From contig JAIRRC010000009.1 in the NCBI GenBank assembly GCA_031256175.1, positions 1-34,555 on the forward strand: a stretch of 34,555 nucleotides of DNA, given 5' to 3'. Shown piece after piece: positions 16,280 through 26,500 of this stretch. Below the pieces are notes generated by a model that saw nothing but the letters and a program-made list of their open reading frames with translations, searched no databases and was not told the DNA's origin. This DNA comes from Rickettsiales bacterium. Its GTDB lineage: Bacteria; Pseudomonadota; Alphaproteobacteria; Rs-D84. The position numbers were made by a program, and so were the translations under genes. Positions within the stretch are counted from its first letter, which is position 1, and every line of letters begins with the position of its first letter.

Positions 16280-16975
16280 ATGTCGCGGATAGTGTGCTTT
16301 GATACGGAAACTACGGGCTTCGATTATAGGGGCGGGGACAAGATAATCGAAATCGCGGCGGTGGAAATCGTCGATGGAAAAATCACGAGCAACCACGTGC
16401 ACGAGCTTATAAACCCCGACGGGAAATTGGTGCCGAAAGAAGCCTATGAAGTGCATAAGATTTCGAACCACGCCTTGGAAGGCAAACCGAAATTCCGGGA
16501 GATAGCGCCGAAATTGATTGAGTTTTTCGGCAATTCGCAGATAGTGGCGCATAACGGCCAGGACTTCGACTTTCCGTTTTTGAACCATGAATTGCGCAAT
16601 GCGGGCCTGCCCGAAATCCCGAAGGAAAAACAGATAGACAGCTTGATAATCGCAAGGAACCGGGTGTTCGGCCCGAAGTCGTATTCATTGGACGCCTTGG
16701 CGAAATGGTTCGAGATAAGCCTGAAAGAACGCGAATTCGCGCATAGCGCCCTGGTCGATTCGAAAATCCTGGCGCAAATTTACTTAGAGCTTACAAGCGT
16801 AGGCGATATGGAAAGCTACGATTCGATAAAAGAAAGATACGAAAAAGCGATGAAGGAAATACCGAAAACATCGGGCCGCGCGCCGCGCGATTTTCCGCCC
16901 AGCGAAACGGAGTTAAAAACCTGGAATGAATTCCTGACCAAAACCATCCCAAATTCCACCTGGTCGCAATCCTAG
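16280..16975 (+). CDS. dnaQ: DnaQ-like 3'-5' exonuclease (DNA polymerase III epsilon family)
   Basis: IVCFDTETTGFDYRGGDKIIEIAAVEI, IVAHNGQDFDFPFLNHEL, HSALVDSKILAQIYLEL (ExoI-III). RBS AAAGGGG precedes the ATG at 16280. Confidence 0.93.
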   Translation: MSRIVCFDTETTGFDYRGGDKIIEIAAVEIVDGKITSNHVHELINPDGKLVPKEAYEVHKISNHALEGKPKFREIAPKLIEFFGNSQIVAHNGQDFDFPFLNHELRNAGLPEIPKEKQIDSLIIARNRVFGPKSYSLDALAKWFEISLKEREFAHSALVDSKILAQIYLELTSVGDMESYDSIKERYEKAMKEIPKTSGRAPRDFPPSETELKTWNEFLTKTIPNSTWSQS

Positions 16976-17042
16976 CCTCACTCGTCATTCCGGGCCCGAC
17001 CCTCTCTTGTCATTGTCGGGCTTGACCCGACAATCCAGGTAA

Positions 17043-17073
17043 TAAAAAAACTTGTCTACTATAATAGACAAGT
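17043..17073 (-). terminator. Rho-independent terminator (minus strand)
   Basis: ACTTGTCTA-CTATAA-TAGACAAGT 9-bp stem; on the minus strand it is followed by TTTTTTT. Confidence 0.75.
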
Positions 17074-17082
17074 AATAAACTC

Positions 17083-17157
17083 AAAAATTTCTAGAGAAAT
17101 CGCGTTTTCGAGGATAGAACGCCGAATGACACTTCGAAAAATTGAGCAGAAATTTTT
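17083..17157 (-). ncRNA. Candidate structured RNA element, copy 2 (3' UTR of the minus gene at 17164)
   Basis: AAAAATTTCT/AGAAATTTTT perfect outer stem; GCGTT-TTCGAGGATAG-AACGC inner hairpin shared with the 6383-6540 element; directly upstream of the minus-strand terminator. Confidence 0.55.
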
Positions 17158-17163
17158 GTCTTA

Positions 17164-17688
17164 TTAATAAGACCCAATCACGCCGTAATAATGATTGCCC
17201 GTGTCGCGGAGCGCGGCTTCCAGTTTCGCCTCGTTAAGCCCGCCGAAAAGAACCATAACTGTTCCTCCGCTTGTCGCAATCATGTCGTGAATGCAAGTTA
17301 TCTTTTGTGAAACGACTTTGAAAAAAGCGCTGGCGGTATTGACTTCGCCAACGCTTAGATTTTTCTTGCCCGCCTTTTTCGATTCGAACTCGCTGACGTT
17401 TCGGATGACGGCCAGCTGGCATTCCGGGGAAACGATAAGCTTGTCGACAAGCTTGACGTCGCCGGCGTCGACAAGGTGCAGCCACCAGTGCTTGTTGCTG
17501 GTCATGATTGGATAATAAAAAACGGCGTCCAACGGCAAGGTGCTTATTTTAGTTGTGTCGGAAACTATTTTGGGCATAAGGCCGGAATCTTTATAAACGA
17601 TTTTTCGCGCGGCTTCATAAAGGCTTTTGTCCTCTTGCAGGGCGGCGGGACAATAGAGCAGTGAAGCGGAAGAATCGATTCGTGGCAT
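17164..17688 (-). CDS. Hypothetical protein
   Basis: Start MPRIDSSASLLYCPAALQEDKSLYEAARKIVYKDSG preferred over 17862 because TATAAT lies 6 nt upstream of this ATG and the longer N-terminus reads through repeat-like sequence. Confidence 0.65.
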   Translation of the reverse strand: MPRIDSSASLLYCPAALQEDKSLYEAARKIVYKDSGLMPKIVSDTTKISTLPLDAVFYYPIMTSNKHWWLHLVDAGDVKLVDKLIVSPECQLAVIRNVSEFESKKAGKKNLSVGEVNTASAFFKVVSQKITCIHDMIATSGGTVMVLFGGLNEAKLEAALRDTGNHYYGVIGSY

Positions 17689-17886
17689 GCCTATATTATA
17701 GCATAAAACGCGCCCGTTTTCGACCCGATTTTTCAGCCCGAATTTAAGACTTGACTCCCCCGGTTTTTCTCGTCCTTCCCGCCACCCCCGCACATAGGCG
17801 GAAGGCGGGAATCCCAAATCGTATAAATCATTGCTTAGTATGAACCGGCGATATATAAGCAATTTTTTGCTTGATATTGTAAAAAT

Positions 17887-18687
17887 TCAAGCCACTTTCC
17901 GCTCGGGCCAATCAAAAATATTCGCGGAATTGTTTTTAGTATCTTCAATTCTATCTTTTATCGTATCGCAATATTCGGCGTTCAATTCAAAGCCCACGTA
18001 ATTCCGGCCATTCTTTATGCATGAAATAGCGGTTGTCCCGCTTCCCATAAATGGGTCCAAAACAAGTCCGCCGCGCGGGCAGCTGGCCAACACCATCCTG
18101 TCTATTATTTCCAATGGCTTCTGAGTTGGATGTTCCTCTCTTTCCGGGTCTTGGCGATGAAGCCTTGATACAGACCATAAATCTTTTGGATTATGCCCCA
18201 ATTCCAACCATTTTTTACCAACGAAAATCGAGCGGGTCCTGGCCTTTTTGGTTTCTTCATCATAAGGAACCCTAATTGAATCCAAATCAAAATAATGATT
18301 TTTTGACTTTGCAAAAAAACCTATCGTATCATGGACAGATGAAAATGACCTTGTGCTTCCACCCATGCTCGGCACTCGCCTGTCCCATACGATTTCATTC
18401 AGCATTATCATTTTTTTCTTAATGTATGAGAATATCTCCGGCGAATATCGCCAAGTAAGAAATATATACAAGCACCCATTTTCTTTTAGTTTGGGAATTA
18501 CAGCATCAATCCACCTGTATGTCCATTCAAGATACTCTTCCGGATCTTTTTTATCTGAATCGTTGCCATAGTCTTTACCTAAACAATACGGAGGGTCCGT
18601 CACTATCAAATCTACTGATTTATCGGGAATTCTGCTAACACCTTCAAGCATATCTTCGTTAAAAATTTTATTTACATAATCACGCAT
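17887..18687 (-). CDS. Site-specific DNA methyltransferase (beta-class adenine-N6/cytosine-N4 MTase)
   Basis: Motif IV VDLIVTDPPYCLGKDYGND near the N-terminus, motif I LVLDPFMGSGTTAISCIKNGRNYVGFELN near the C-terminus, HPTQKPLEIIDRMV. Confidence 0.93.
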   Translation of the reverse strand: MRDYVNKIFNEDMLEGVSRIPDKSVDLIVTDPPYCLGKDYGNDSDKKDPEEYLEWTYRWIDAVIPKLKENGCLYIFLTWRYSPEIFSYIKKKMIMLNEIVWDRRVPSMGGSTRSFSSVHDTIGFFAKSKNHYFDLDSIRVPYDEETKKARTRSIFVGKKWLELGHNPKDLWSVSRLHRQDPEREEHPTQKPLEIIDRMVLASCPRGGLVLDPFMGSGTTAISCIKNGRNYVGFELNAEYCDTIKDRIEDTKNNSANIFDWPERKVA

Positions 18688-19289
18688 TATTTCTTAGACC
18701 CCAAAACTATGCTCCTGGACTCCGATTTCAATAAGTTCAAGAATTCCTTCCTGCTCCTATATTCCGGTTTATGCTCATAAAACGCCTGTATCTTATCGTT
18801 GGTTGGGTTCACATATATCGGGACGAACTGCACGGAGAACACTCTGAGGTAATCCTTATCGAAAATAATATTCAATCCATCGAATCTGATTCCTATGCAA
18901 ACATAAAATATATCATAATCCGGGTTCGCCGTATATTGCGCGAACAGTTTAGCCACTGCGGTTACATCGTTTTTATTTTCTTTTCCGCCGACATTATGAA
19001 TTTTGACATTTATGAAAAGTTTTTTATCCCCGGATTTTATAACGCAATCATGCAGACATGTATCAGGCATATCAAAGTCCACCTCGTCCAAACCAAGTTT
19101 GCTCTTGTTATATTTCGTCTGTTGAGTAATGACCTGCTCCACCAGCCAGCTTACGGAGCGGGTATGTGGCTTTAACCCATACGGCAATATCCTATCATCC
19201 GTTATCTTAAACGAAGGCAATATCTTTGCTAATTTTTGATATAGCTTTTCAAGATACTCAACATTGCTCTTGATGTTCTCAATATTCAT
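18687..19289 (-). CDS. Putative type II restriction endonuclease paired with the methyltransferase
   Basis: TAATG overlap with the MTase start; DCVIKSGDKKLFINVKIHN resembles a PD-(D/E)xK-like D-x(n)-x-x-K core; GGAGG RBS; AT-rich like the MTase. Confidence 0.6.
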   Translation of the reverse strand: MNIENIKSNVEYLEKLYQKLAKILPSFKITDDRILPYGLKPHTRSVSWLVEQVITQQTKYNKSKLGLDEVDFDMPDTCLHDCVIKSGDKKLFINVKIHNVGGKENKNDVTAVAKLFAQYTANPDYDIFYVCIGIRFDGLNIIFDKDYLRVFSVQFVPIYVNPTNDKIQAFYEHKPEYRSRKEFLNLLKSESRSIVLGSKK

Positions 19290-19360
19290 ACCATTGCCTC
19301 CATACCCAATAATCTACCTTTTTATAGGGCTCGAGGCAAGCGCATTTATCCTAAAAACTT

Positions 19361-19380
19361 GTCGCCCCTTTCGGGGCGAC
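19361..19380 (-). terminator. Hairpin terminator downstream of rpoC
   Basis: GTCGCCCC-TTTC-GGGGCGAC; on the minus strand followed by AAGTTTTTAG. Confidence 0.75.
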
Positions 19381-19389
19381 TCATTTGGC

Positions 19390-22300
19390 TTAAAGGTCCA
19401 GCGTTCCCTGCTGCGGGACGCCTTCCTCGATTTTGGCGACCTCGGACGCTTCCTCTGCCTCGGCAATCTCGCGCACGCGGCGAACATATGTTCCGGTGCC
19501 GAGCGGAATCAACCGACCCACAATCAGATTTTCGTTCAAGCCTTCAAGCCTGTCGACCTGCCCGCGGATTGCGGCGTCGGTAAGAACGCGCGTTACCTCC
19601 TGGAAGGCGGCGTTGGAAATGAAGCTGTCCGAAGACCGCGACAATTTGGAAATTCCCATCAGGCGGTGCTTGTAAAGCGCGGGCTTTTTGCCATCGCTTG
19701 CGACGCGCTTGTTCTCCGCGCGCAAAGTTCCGATGTTCACTTCCTGCCCGTGCATGAAGGTCGTGTCTTTCGGGTCGATGATTTCGACCTTTCGCATCAT
19801 CTCGCGGATTATGATTTCCATGTGCTTGTTGTTGATGGACACGCCTTGAAGTCGATAGACCTGCTGCACCTGGTCGACCATGTAAGTGGCCAAAGCCTTG
19901 CGTCCTGAAATGCGCAGGATGTCTTCCGGCACCGGGTCTCCGCCGACTATGAAATCGGCCTTCTTGATGACGTCGCCGTTGTTGACCAGAATGTTGCTGC
20001 CCTTTGGAATCATGTATTCGACGGGTTTTTCGGCCGCGTCGGCCGGAAGGATTCGAACCATGATTTTCGACTTGTGCGAATCGTCGATTTCGATTTCTCC
20101 GTCGATGTCGGCGAGAACGGCCGGGTTTTTAAGGTTGCGCGCTTCGAGAAGCTCCTCGACGCGCGGCAATCCTCCGGTAATATCCTTTGTCTTCTGGTTT
20201 TCGACGGGAATGCGGGCGATGACGTCGCCGGCCTTTATGTCGTCGCCGTCGGACACATTGAGCACGGCGTAAATCGGCATCATGTATTCGAGCTTGTTCT
20301 TTCCCATGGTTATGATTTCGCCGGCGTCGTCGAGAATGGCGATTCCTGGTTTAAGGGATTTTTTGGTTATGTTCTTCCAGTTGATGATTTTCTTGGTTGA
20401 AATACCGGATACGGAATCTTCCTCTTCTTTGTAGGAAATATTGTCGATAAGGTCGCGATAAGCGACTTTTCCGGATTTTTCTGCCAGGATGACGCGCGAA
20501 TACGGGTCGGTTTCTGCGATTTTCGCGCCCTTTTCGACCATCGCGCCGTCGACGATTGCGACTTCGGAAGAATAAGGCAATTTCACGCGCGCATTGCCGA
20601 TTTTGACATATGCGTTGTGCCCCATGACGATGTTCTTGCCGCGCGAATTGACGACGATTCCGACATTTTCGAATTCGGCCTTTCCGGCAACTGGCGCGAC
20701 GACGAATCCTTCGTTTCCTCCGCTGCTTACCGCGACGCCGCCGACGTGGAAGGTCCGAAGCGTCAGCTGCGTTCCGGGTTCGCCGATGGCTTGTGCGGCG
20801 ATGATTCCGACGCCCTCGCCGATTTGGACTTGCGTTCCCTTGCTAAGGTCGCTGCCGTAGCACTTTGCGCAAAGGCCTTCGGATTCGCAGGTAAGGACGC
20901 TGCGGACTTTTATTTCTTTAAGGTCTGCGGCGTCTATCTTGCTGGCGATTTGCTTTGTTATAAGCTCGTTGCGTTTTACGATGGCGTCGCCCGCGGCGTT
21001 CTTGACGTCTTCTGCGGCGAATCGTCCCATGACGACCTTGCCCAAAGTTTTCACAATCGTGGCGCCGTCATGTATAGGCCGCTCTATGACGGATTCCGTG
21101 GTTCCGCAGTCGGTTTCGGTTATGACGATGTTTTGGGCGAGCGACACCAGGCGGCGGGTTAGATAACCGGCTTCCGCGGTCTTCATGGCTGTGTCGGAAA
21201 GACCCTTGCGCGAGCCGTGCGTCGAGGTGAAATATTCGGACACGTTGAGGCCTTCCTTGAAGTTGGAAATAATCGGCACCTCGATGATTTCGCCGGAAGG
21301 TTTCGTCATCATTCCGCGCATTCCGGCCAGCTGGCGGATTTGGGTCTGCGAGCCGCGCGCGCCGGAATCGGCCATCATGGAAATGCTGTTCCATTTGCCT
21401 GGCGCCGAAGATTTTTCCATAGCGGCAAGCGAAAGTGCGCCGACGCTGTCTGTGGTCTTCTGCCAAAGGTCGACGACTTTATTGTATCGCTCGCCGTTGG
21501 AAATAAGTCCGTTCTGATATTGTCCCTCGATTTCGCCGGCGGACTTTCGTGCGGCCTCGATAAGCTTGGCCTTTCCCTCGGGGATTACGATGTCGTCCTG
21601 CGAGATGGAGATTCCAGATTTGGCGGCCTGCTCGAACCCGATGTTTTTAAGCTTGTCTGCGACGATAATCATGTCCTTGTCTCCGCAGAATTCGTATGCC
21701 GATGCGAGAAGCTCTTCGATTTTGCCCTTCTTCATGTCCTGGTTCACAAGCGCGAAGCTCATGCCTGGCTTTTTGGGAAGGATTTCGCCCAATATCATTC
21801 GGCCAGCGGTGGTCTTGAAGGTCTTCATGGCGACGTTTCCGTCCATGTCGATTTCATTGAATCGCGCGATGATGGGGGTATGGAGCTCGATGGCCTCGTT
21901 CTGCAAAGCCATCTTGATTTCGTCCATGTTTGCGAAGCGCGGGGACTTTTGGGTCCAGTCGCCGTTGACCAGCGATATGTAATAGACGCCAAGCACCATG
22001 TCCTGCGAAGGGACTATGACGGGCGCGCCGTCGGCGGGGTGAAGGACGTTGTTTGTCGCGAGCATAAGCGTGCGGGCTTCCAGCTGCGCTTCGAGCGAAA
22101 TCGGCACATGGACGGACATGGTGTCGCCGTCGAAGTCTGCGTTGAATCCCTTGCAGACGAGCGGATGAAGCTGTATGGCTTTTCCCTCGACCAGGATAGG
22201 CTCGAACGCCAGCACCGAAAGCTTGTGCAAAGTCGGCGCGCGGTTGAGGATGACGGGATGCTGGTAAATGACCTTTTGAAGAATGTCCCAAACGATGGCT

Positions 22301-23514
22301 TCCTGGTTTTCGACCATCTTTTTGGCGGTCTTCAAAGTGTTGGCGTGGTCCATGGCCAAAAGCTCGGCATAAACGAACAGGCGGAATAGTTCCAAAGCCA
22401 TGATTTTCGGAAGACCGACCTGGTGCAGCCTAAGCGTCGGGCCTGAAACGATGACCGAACGGCCGGAATAGTCGACGCGCTTTCCAAGCAGGTTCATGCG
22501 GAATCGTCCCGACTTTCCGCGCAGCGAATCGGACAGGGATTTCAAAACGTGCTTGTTCTGGGAAACCATGGGGCGCGGCTTGTGGCTGTTGTCGAACAGG
22601 GCGTCGACGGCCTCTTGCAGCATGCGCTTTTCGTTGCGGACTATGATTTCCGGCGCGCGCATTTCTATAAGTTTTTTGAGGCGGTTGTTGCGGATGATGA
22701 CGCGGCGGTATAAATCGTTAAGGTCCGAAGTCGCGACGTGTCCGGCGTCAAGCTGGACCAGCGGGCGGAGTTCCGGCGGCAGAACGGGAATGGTGTCCAT
22801 AATCATCCAGGAAGGATTGACTCCGGAAGCGACGAAATTCTCGACCAGGCGCAGGTGTTTCTGCAAAGAACGCCTCTTTACGTCGGACTTTGTGTCGGCC
22901 AGCTCGGCGCGAAGGCGGTTGCGCTCTTCGACCATGTCCAAGGCGGCGATGATGTTGCGGACGCCCTCGGCCCCGATACCGACGCGGAATGAATCGGCGC
23001 CGAACTCTTCGATTTTCTTCTGGTAGTCGTCCTCGGAAATGACGTCATACAAACGAAGGTCGGTCAGACCGGGCTCGGCGACGATATAGTTGTCGTATGA
23101 TATGACCTGGTCCAGCTTCTTGTTCGGCATATTGTTGAGCAGTGTTGCGATTTTTCCTTCGCGCATGAACCAGTTGTGGACGACGGGTGTTATAAGCTTG
23201 ATGTGCCCCATGCGTTCGCGGCGGACCGAGCTGGCGCCGACCTCGACGCCGCAGCGTTCGCAGACTACGCCGCGGAATTTTATGCGCTTGTATTTTCCGC
23301 AGGCGCATTCATAGTCTTTTTGCGGCCCGAAAATCTGCTGGCAGAAAAGGCCTTCGGGTTCCGGGCGCAGGGAATGGTAGTCGATGGTGTCGGGCTTTTT
23401 GACCTCGCCATAGGACCAGGATTTTATTTCATCGGGCGAAGCTACGGTTATCCGCAGGGCTTCGAACGGGTCGTTGGTTTCGATTTGGCCGAAAATTTTC
23501 TGCAACATGCTCAT
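19390..23514 (-). CDS. rpoC: DNA-directed RNA polymerase subunit beta'
   Basis: [68 protein letters not shown]. Confidence 0.99.
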   Translation of the reverse strand: MSMLQKIFGQIETNDPFEALRITVASPDEIKSWSYGEVKKPDTIDYHSLRPEPEGLFCQQIFGPQKDYECACGKYKRIKFRGVVCERCGVEVGASSVRRERMGHIKLITPVVHNWFMREGKIATLLNNMPNKKLDQVISYDNYIVAEPGLTDLRLYDVISEDDYQKKIEEFGADSFRVGIGAEGVRNIIAALDMVEERNRLRAELADTKSDVKRRSLQKHLRLVENFVASGVNPSWMIMDTIPVLPPELRPLVQLDAGHVATSDLNDLYRRVIIRNNRLKKLIEMRAPEIIVRNEKRMLQEAVDALFDNSHKPRPMVSQNKHVLKSLSDSLRGKSGRFRMNLLGKRVDYSGRSVIVSGPTLRLHQVGLPKIMALELFRLFVYAELLAMDHANTLKTAKKMVENQEAIVWDILQKVIYQHPVILNRAPTLHKLSVLAFEPILVEGKAIQLHPLVCKGFNADFDGDTMSVHVPISLEAQLEARTLMLATNNVLHPADGAPVIVPSQDMVLGVYYISLVNGDWTQKSPRFANMDEIKMALQNEAIELHTPIIARFNEIDMDGNVAMKTFKTTAGRMILGEILPKKPGMSFALVNQDMKKGKIEELLASAYEFCGDKDMIIVADKLKNIGFEQAAKSGISISQDDIVIPEGKAKLIEAARKSAGEIEGQYQNGLISNGERYNKVVDLWQKTTDSVGALSLAAMEKSSAPGKWNSISMMADSGARGSQTQIRQLAGMRGMMTKPSGEIIEVPIISNFKEGLNVSEYFTSTHGSRKGLSDTAMKTAEAGYLTRRLVSLAQNIVITETDCGTTESVIERPIHDGATIVKTLGKVVMGRFAAEDVKNAAGDAIVKRNELITKQIASKIDAADLKEIKVRSVLTCESEGLCAKCYGSDLSKGTQVQIGEGVGIIAAQAIGEPGTQLTLRTFHVGGVAVSSGGNEGFVVAPVAGKAEFENVGIVVNSRGKNIVMGHNAYVKIGNARVKLPYSSEVAIVDGAMVEKGAKIAETDPYSRVILAEKSGKVAYRDLIDNISYKEEEDSVSGISTKKIINWKNITKKSLKPGIAILDDAGEIITMGKNKLEYMMPIYAVLNVSDGDDIKAGDVIARIPVENQKTKDITGGLPRVEELLEARNLKNPAVLADIDGEIEIDDSHKSKIMVRILPADAAEKPVEYMIPKGSNILVNNGDVIKKADFIVGGDPVPEDILRISGRKALATYMVDQVQQVYRLQGVSINNKHMEIIIREMMRKVEIIDPKDTTFMHGQEVNIGTLRAENKRVASDGKKPALYKHRLMGISKLSRSSDSFISNAAFQEVTRVLTDAAIRGQVDRLEGLNENLIVGRLIPLGTGTYVRRVREIAEAEEASEVAKIEEGVPQQGTLDL

Positions 23515-23530
23515 GTCTAACTCCTTTTTT

Positions 23531-23577
23531 AAGTTCCCCCCGTAGCGAGGGGTGCCCGCAGAGCGGGGTGGTCTTTT
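23531..23577 (+). repeat. Family A palindromic repeat in the rpoB-rpoC gap
   Basis: AAGTTCCCCCCGTAGCGAGGGGTGCCCGCAGAGCGGGGTGGTCTTTT. Confidence 0.85.
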
Positions 23578-26500
23578 TATTCCTGTGTTCCTTCTGCTTC
23601 CTCTTCCTGGACCTTCTCGCGGTTCTTCATCGCAAGGTTGAGGCCGATTGCCCGAAGCTCGCGCGTCAGAACATTGAAGCCCTCGGGGATTCCGGTCTTG
23701 ATGTCTGTGGAACCGCTTATGACGGCCTCATACATCTTGTTGCGTCCGGTGATGTCGTCGGACTTCACCGTCAGCATCTCTTTCAGGATGTGCGCGGCGC
23801 CGTGCGCTTCCAGGGCCCAGGTCTCCATTTCACCGAAACGCTGTCCGCCCATGTTCGCGCGGCCGCTCAGCGGCTGCTGGGTGATAAGGGTATAGTGCCC
23901 GGTGCTTCTCGCGTGAATCTTCTCGTCGACAAGGTGTTTCAGCTTCATCATATAGATGATTCCGACCGTGACGGGCCGCGCGAACTTGTCGCCCGTGACG
24001 CCGTCGTAAAGGTCGACCTGTCCCGACTCGGGAAGTCCGGCCTGTTCCAGAACCTTGTGGATTTCTTCCGGCAAAGCTCCGTCGAACGACGGGGTCGCCA
24101 TCGGCACGCCCTTTCGCAGAAGTTCGCCCTGCTGCATGATTTCCGCATTGGTCATCTTTTCGAATTGCGCGGCGATGTTCTTGTCGTCATAGACCTTGCG
24201 AAGTTTCGTGCGAAGGTCGTCGGCGGAAGCGCGCTTTGCGCGAATCTTCTCGACCATCTCGTCGATTTGCTGGCCCAAACCGCGGCTGGCGAACCCAAGA
24301 TGGGTTTCAAGAATCTGCCCGATGTTCATACGCGACGGCACGCCCAGCGGATTGAGGACTATGTCGACGGGCGTTCCGTCCGCAAGATGGGGCATGGATT
24401 CGACGGGAACGATGTTGGAAACGATGCCCTTGTTTCCATGGCGGCCGGCCATCTTGTCGCCGGGCTGAAGCTTCATCTTGTGCGCGATATAGACTTTGAC
24501 CTCTTTAAGGACGCCCGCGGTAAGGGAATTGCCTTCCTGGATTTTCTTGACCAGATTGTCGCTGCGCTCGTCCAGTTCTTTAAGGGCGATGACATGCTGC
24601 TCTTTAAGGACGTCGACCTTTTCCTGGGTGTCTGAATCCTTGACGACGATTTTCTTGATGTCGCCCAGACGGATTGTTTCAAGAACGCCCTCTGTAAGCT
24701 TGCGGTTCATGTGCGGTTTAAGGGAGCCTGCGCCGGATACAAGTATTTTGCCGAGAACAAGCGGGAACACCTGCGCGGAATATCCTTTTTCCAGAATCTC
24801 GCGCTCGACTTCGCGGGCCTTGTTGACCTTGGCGATTTTCTGCATCTCAATCATCTGGGTGCGCTCGTCTTTTATGACGCCGTGGCGTGTCAGAATGTCG
24901 ACTCCGACGACGACGCCCTCTTCTCCGGCCGCCATACGCAGCGAAGTGTCGCGGACGTTAAGCGCCTTCTCGCCGAAAATGGCGCGAAGCAAATCTTCTT
25001 CCGGGGTTGGCGAAGACTCGGCCTTCGGCGAAACCTTTCCGACCAGAATGTCGCCGGGCTTCACATGTGCTCCGACGTAGATTATGCCGGATTCGTCCAG
25101 ATTGCGCAAAGCGTGCTCTCCGACGTTGGGAATGTCGCGCGTGAAGGATTCCTGTCCAAGCTGGGTGTCCTTTGCGCGGACTTCCTTCTTGTAAATCTTC
25201 AATGAAGTGAAGGTGTCCTCGCGCGATATTTTTTCTGATATGACGATAGAGTCTTCATAGTTGTATCCGCGCCACGGCATGAATGCGACGACGACGTTTC
25301 GGCCAAGGGCCAGCTCGCCGTGCTCGGTGCAGGACCCGTCGGCTATGACGTCTCCGGCGTTCACGCGGTCGCCGGTCTTGACCAGCGGCTTTTGGTGGAT
25401 AAGCTTGTCGCTGTTCGAGCGTTCGAATTTTTTAAGGTTGTAGATATCGACGCCCATGACGACATTGCGCGAGTTGAGGCGCTTGACGACTATGCGTTCC
25501 GCATCCACCAGCTCGACCGCGCCGGAATGAGCGGCGACAAGTGCGGATTTGGAGTCGCGCGCGATGACGCCCTCTATTCCTGTGCCGACCAGCGGCGCGT
25601 CGGAACGAAGCAGCGGCACGCCCTGCTTCTGCATGTTGGAACCCATCAGGGCGCGGTTTGCGTCGTCGGATTCAAGGAACGGGATAAGTCCGGTTGCCAG
25701 GGATATGACCTGCTTTGTGGACACGTCGATAAGGTCGATTTCGTCGCGCGGGACCATGATGAATTCCTCGTCCACTCGTGCGATGACGTTTTCGTCGACC
25801 AGTCGGCGCTTGTCGTCCAGCTTGGAATTTCCCTGGGCGATTTTGCGGGTCGCTTCTTCGTCGGCGGTAAGATAGACAAGCTCGTCGGTCACGGCCCCGC
25901 CTTTCACGACATAATACGGGGTCTCGATGAAGCCGTATTTATTGACGCGCGCATAGATGGAGAAATGGTTTATAAGGCCGATGTTCTGGCCTTCGGGCGC
26001 CTGTATCGGGCAAATGCGTCCGTAATAGGTGGGATGAACGTCGCGGACGTCAAGGCCTGCGCGCTCGCGGTTAAGTCCGTCGGGTCCAAGCGCGGACACA
26101 AGGCGCTTGTGCTCGATTTCGGCCAGCGGATTGGTCTGCTCCAAAAGCTGCGACAGGGGCGAAGAACCGAAGAATTCGGAAATGGCGGCGACAAGCTGGC
26201 GCGCGTTTATGATGTCCTGCGGCGTGGACGACGCGATGTTTGCGGATGCCAGCTGCTCGCGGACGAATCGTTCGATGCGGGACATTCCGATTCGAATCTG
26301 GTCGCCCATAAGCTCGCCGACCGTTCGAACGCGGCGGTTGGAAAGATGGTCGACGTCGTCGACCTTGTCCTTGCCGTCGGTAATCGCGCAAAGCATGGCG
26401 ACTATGCGGACTATGTCGGTCTTGGTAAGCAGGCGTTCCTTTTCAAGGTCTGCGGGCTCTGCGACTTTAAGGCGGGTGTTCATCTTGAAACGTCCGACTT

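Noticed and set aside
17689-17862. N-terminal extension of the hypothetical gene to 17862
   Set aside because: TATAAT 6 nt before the ATG at 17688 and repeat-derived GFPPSAYVRGWREGREKPGES content make the shorter form more likely.
17887-18687. CcrM cell-cycle methyltransferase
   Set aside because: No C-terminal extension as expected for CcrM, and it is paired with a putative endonuclease ORF in an AT-rich segment.
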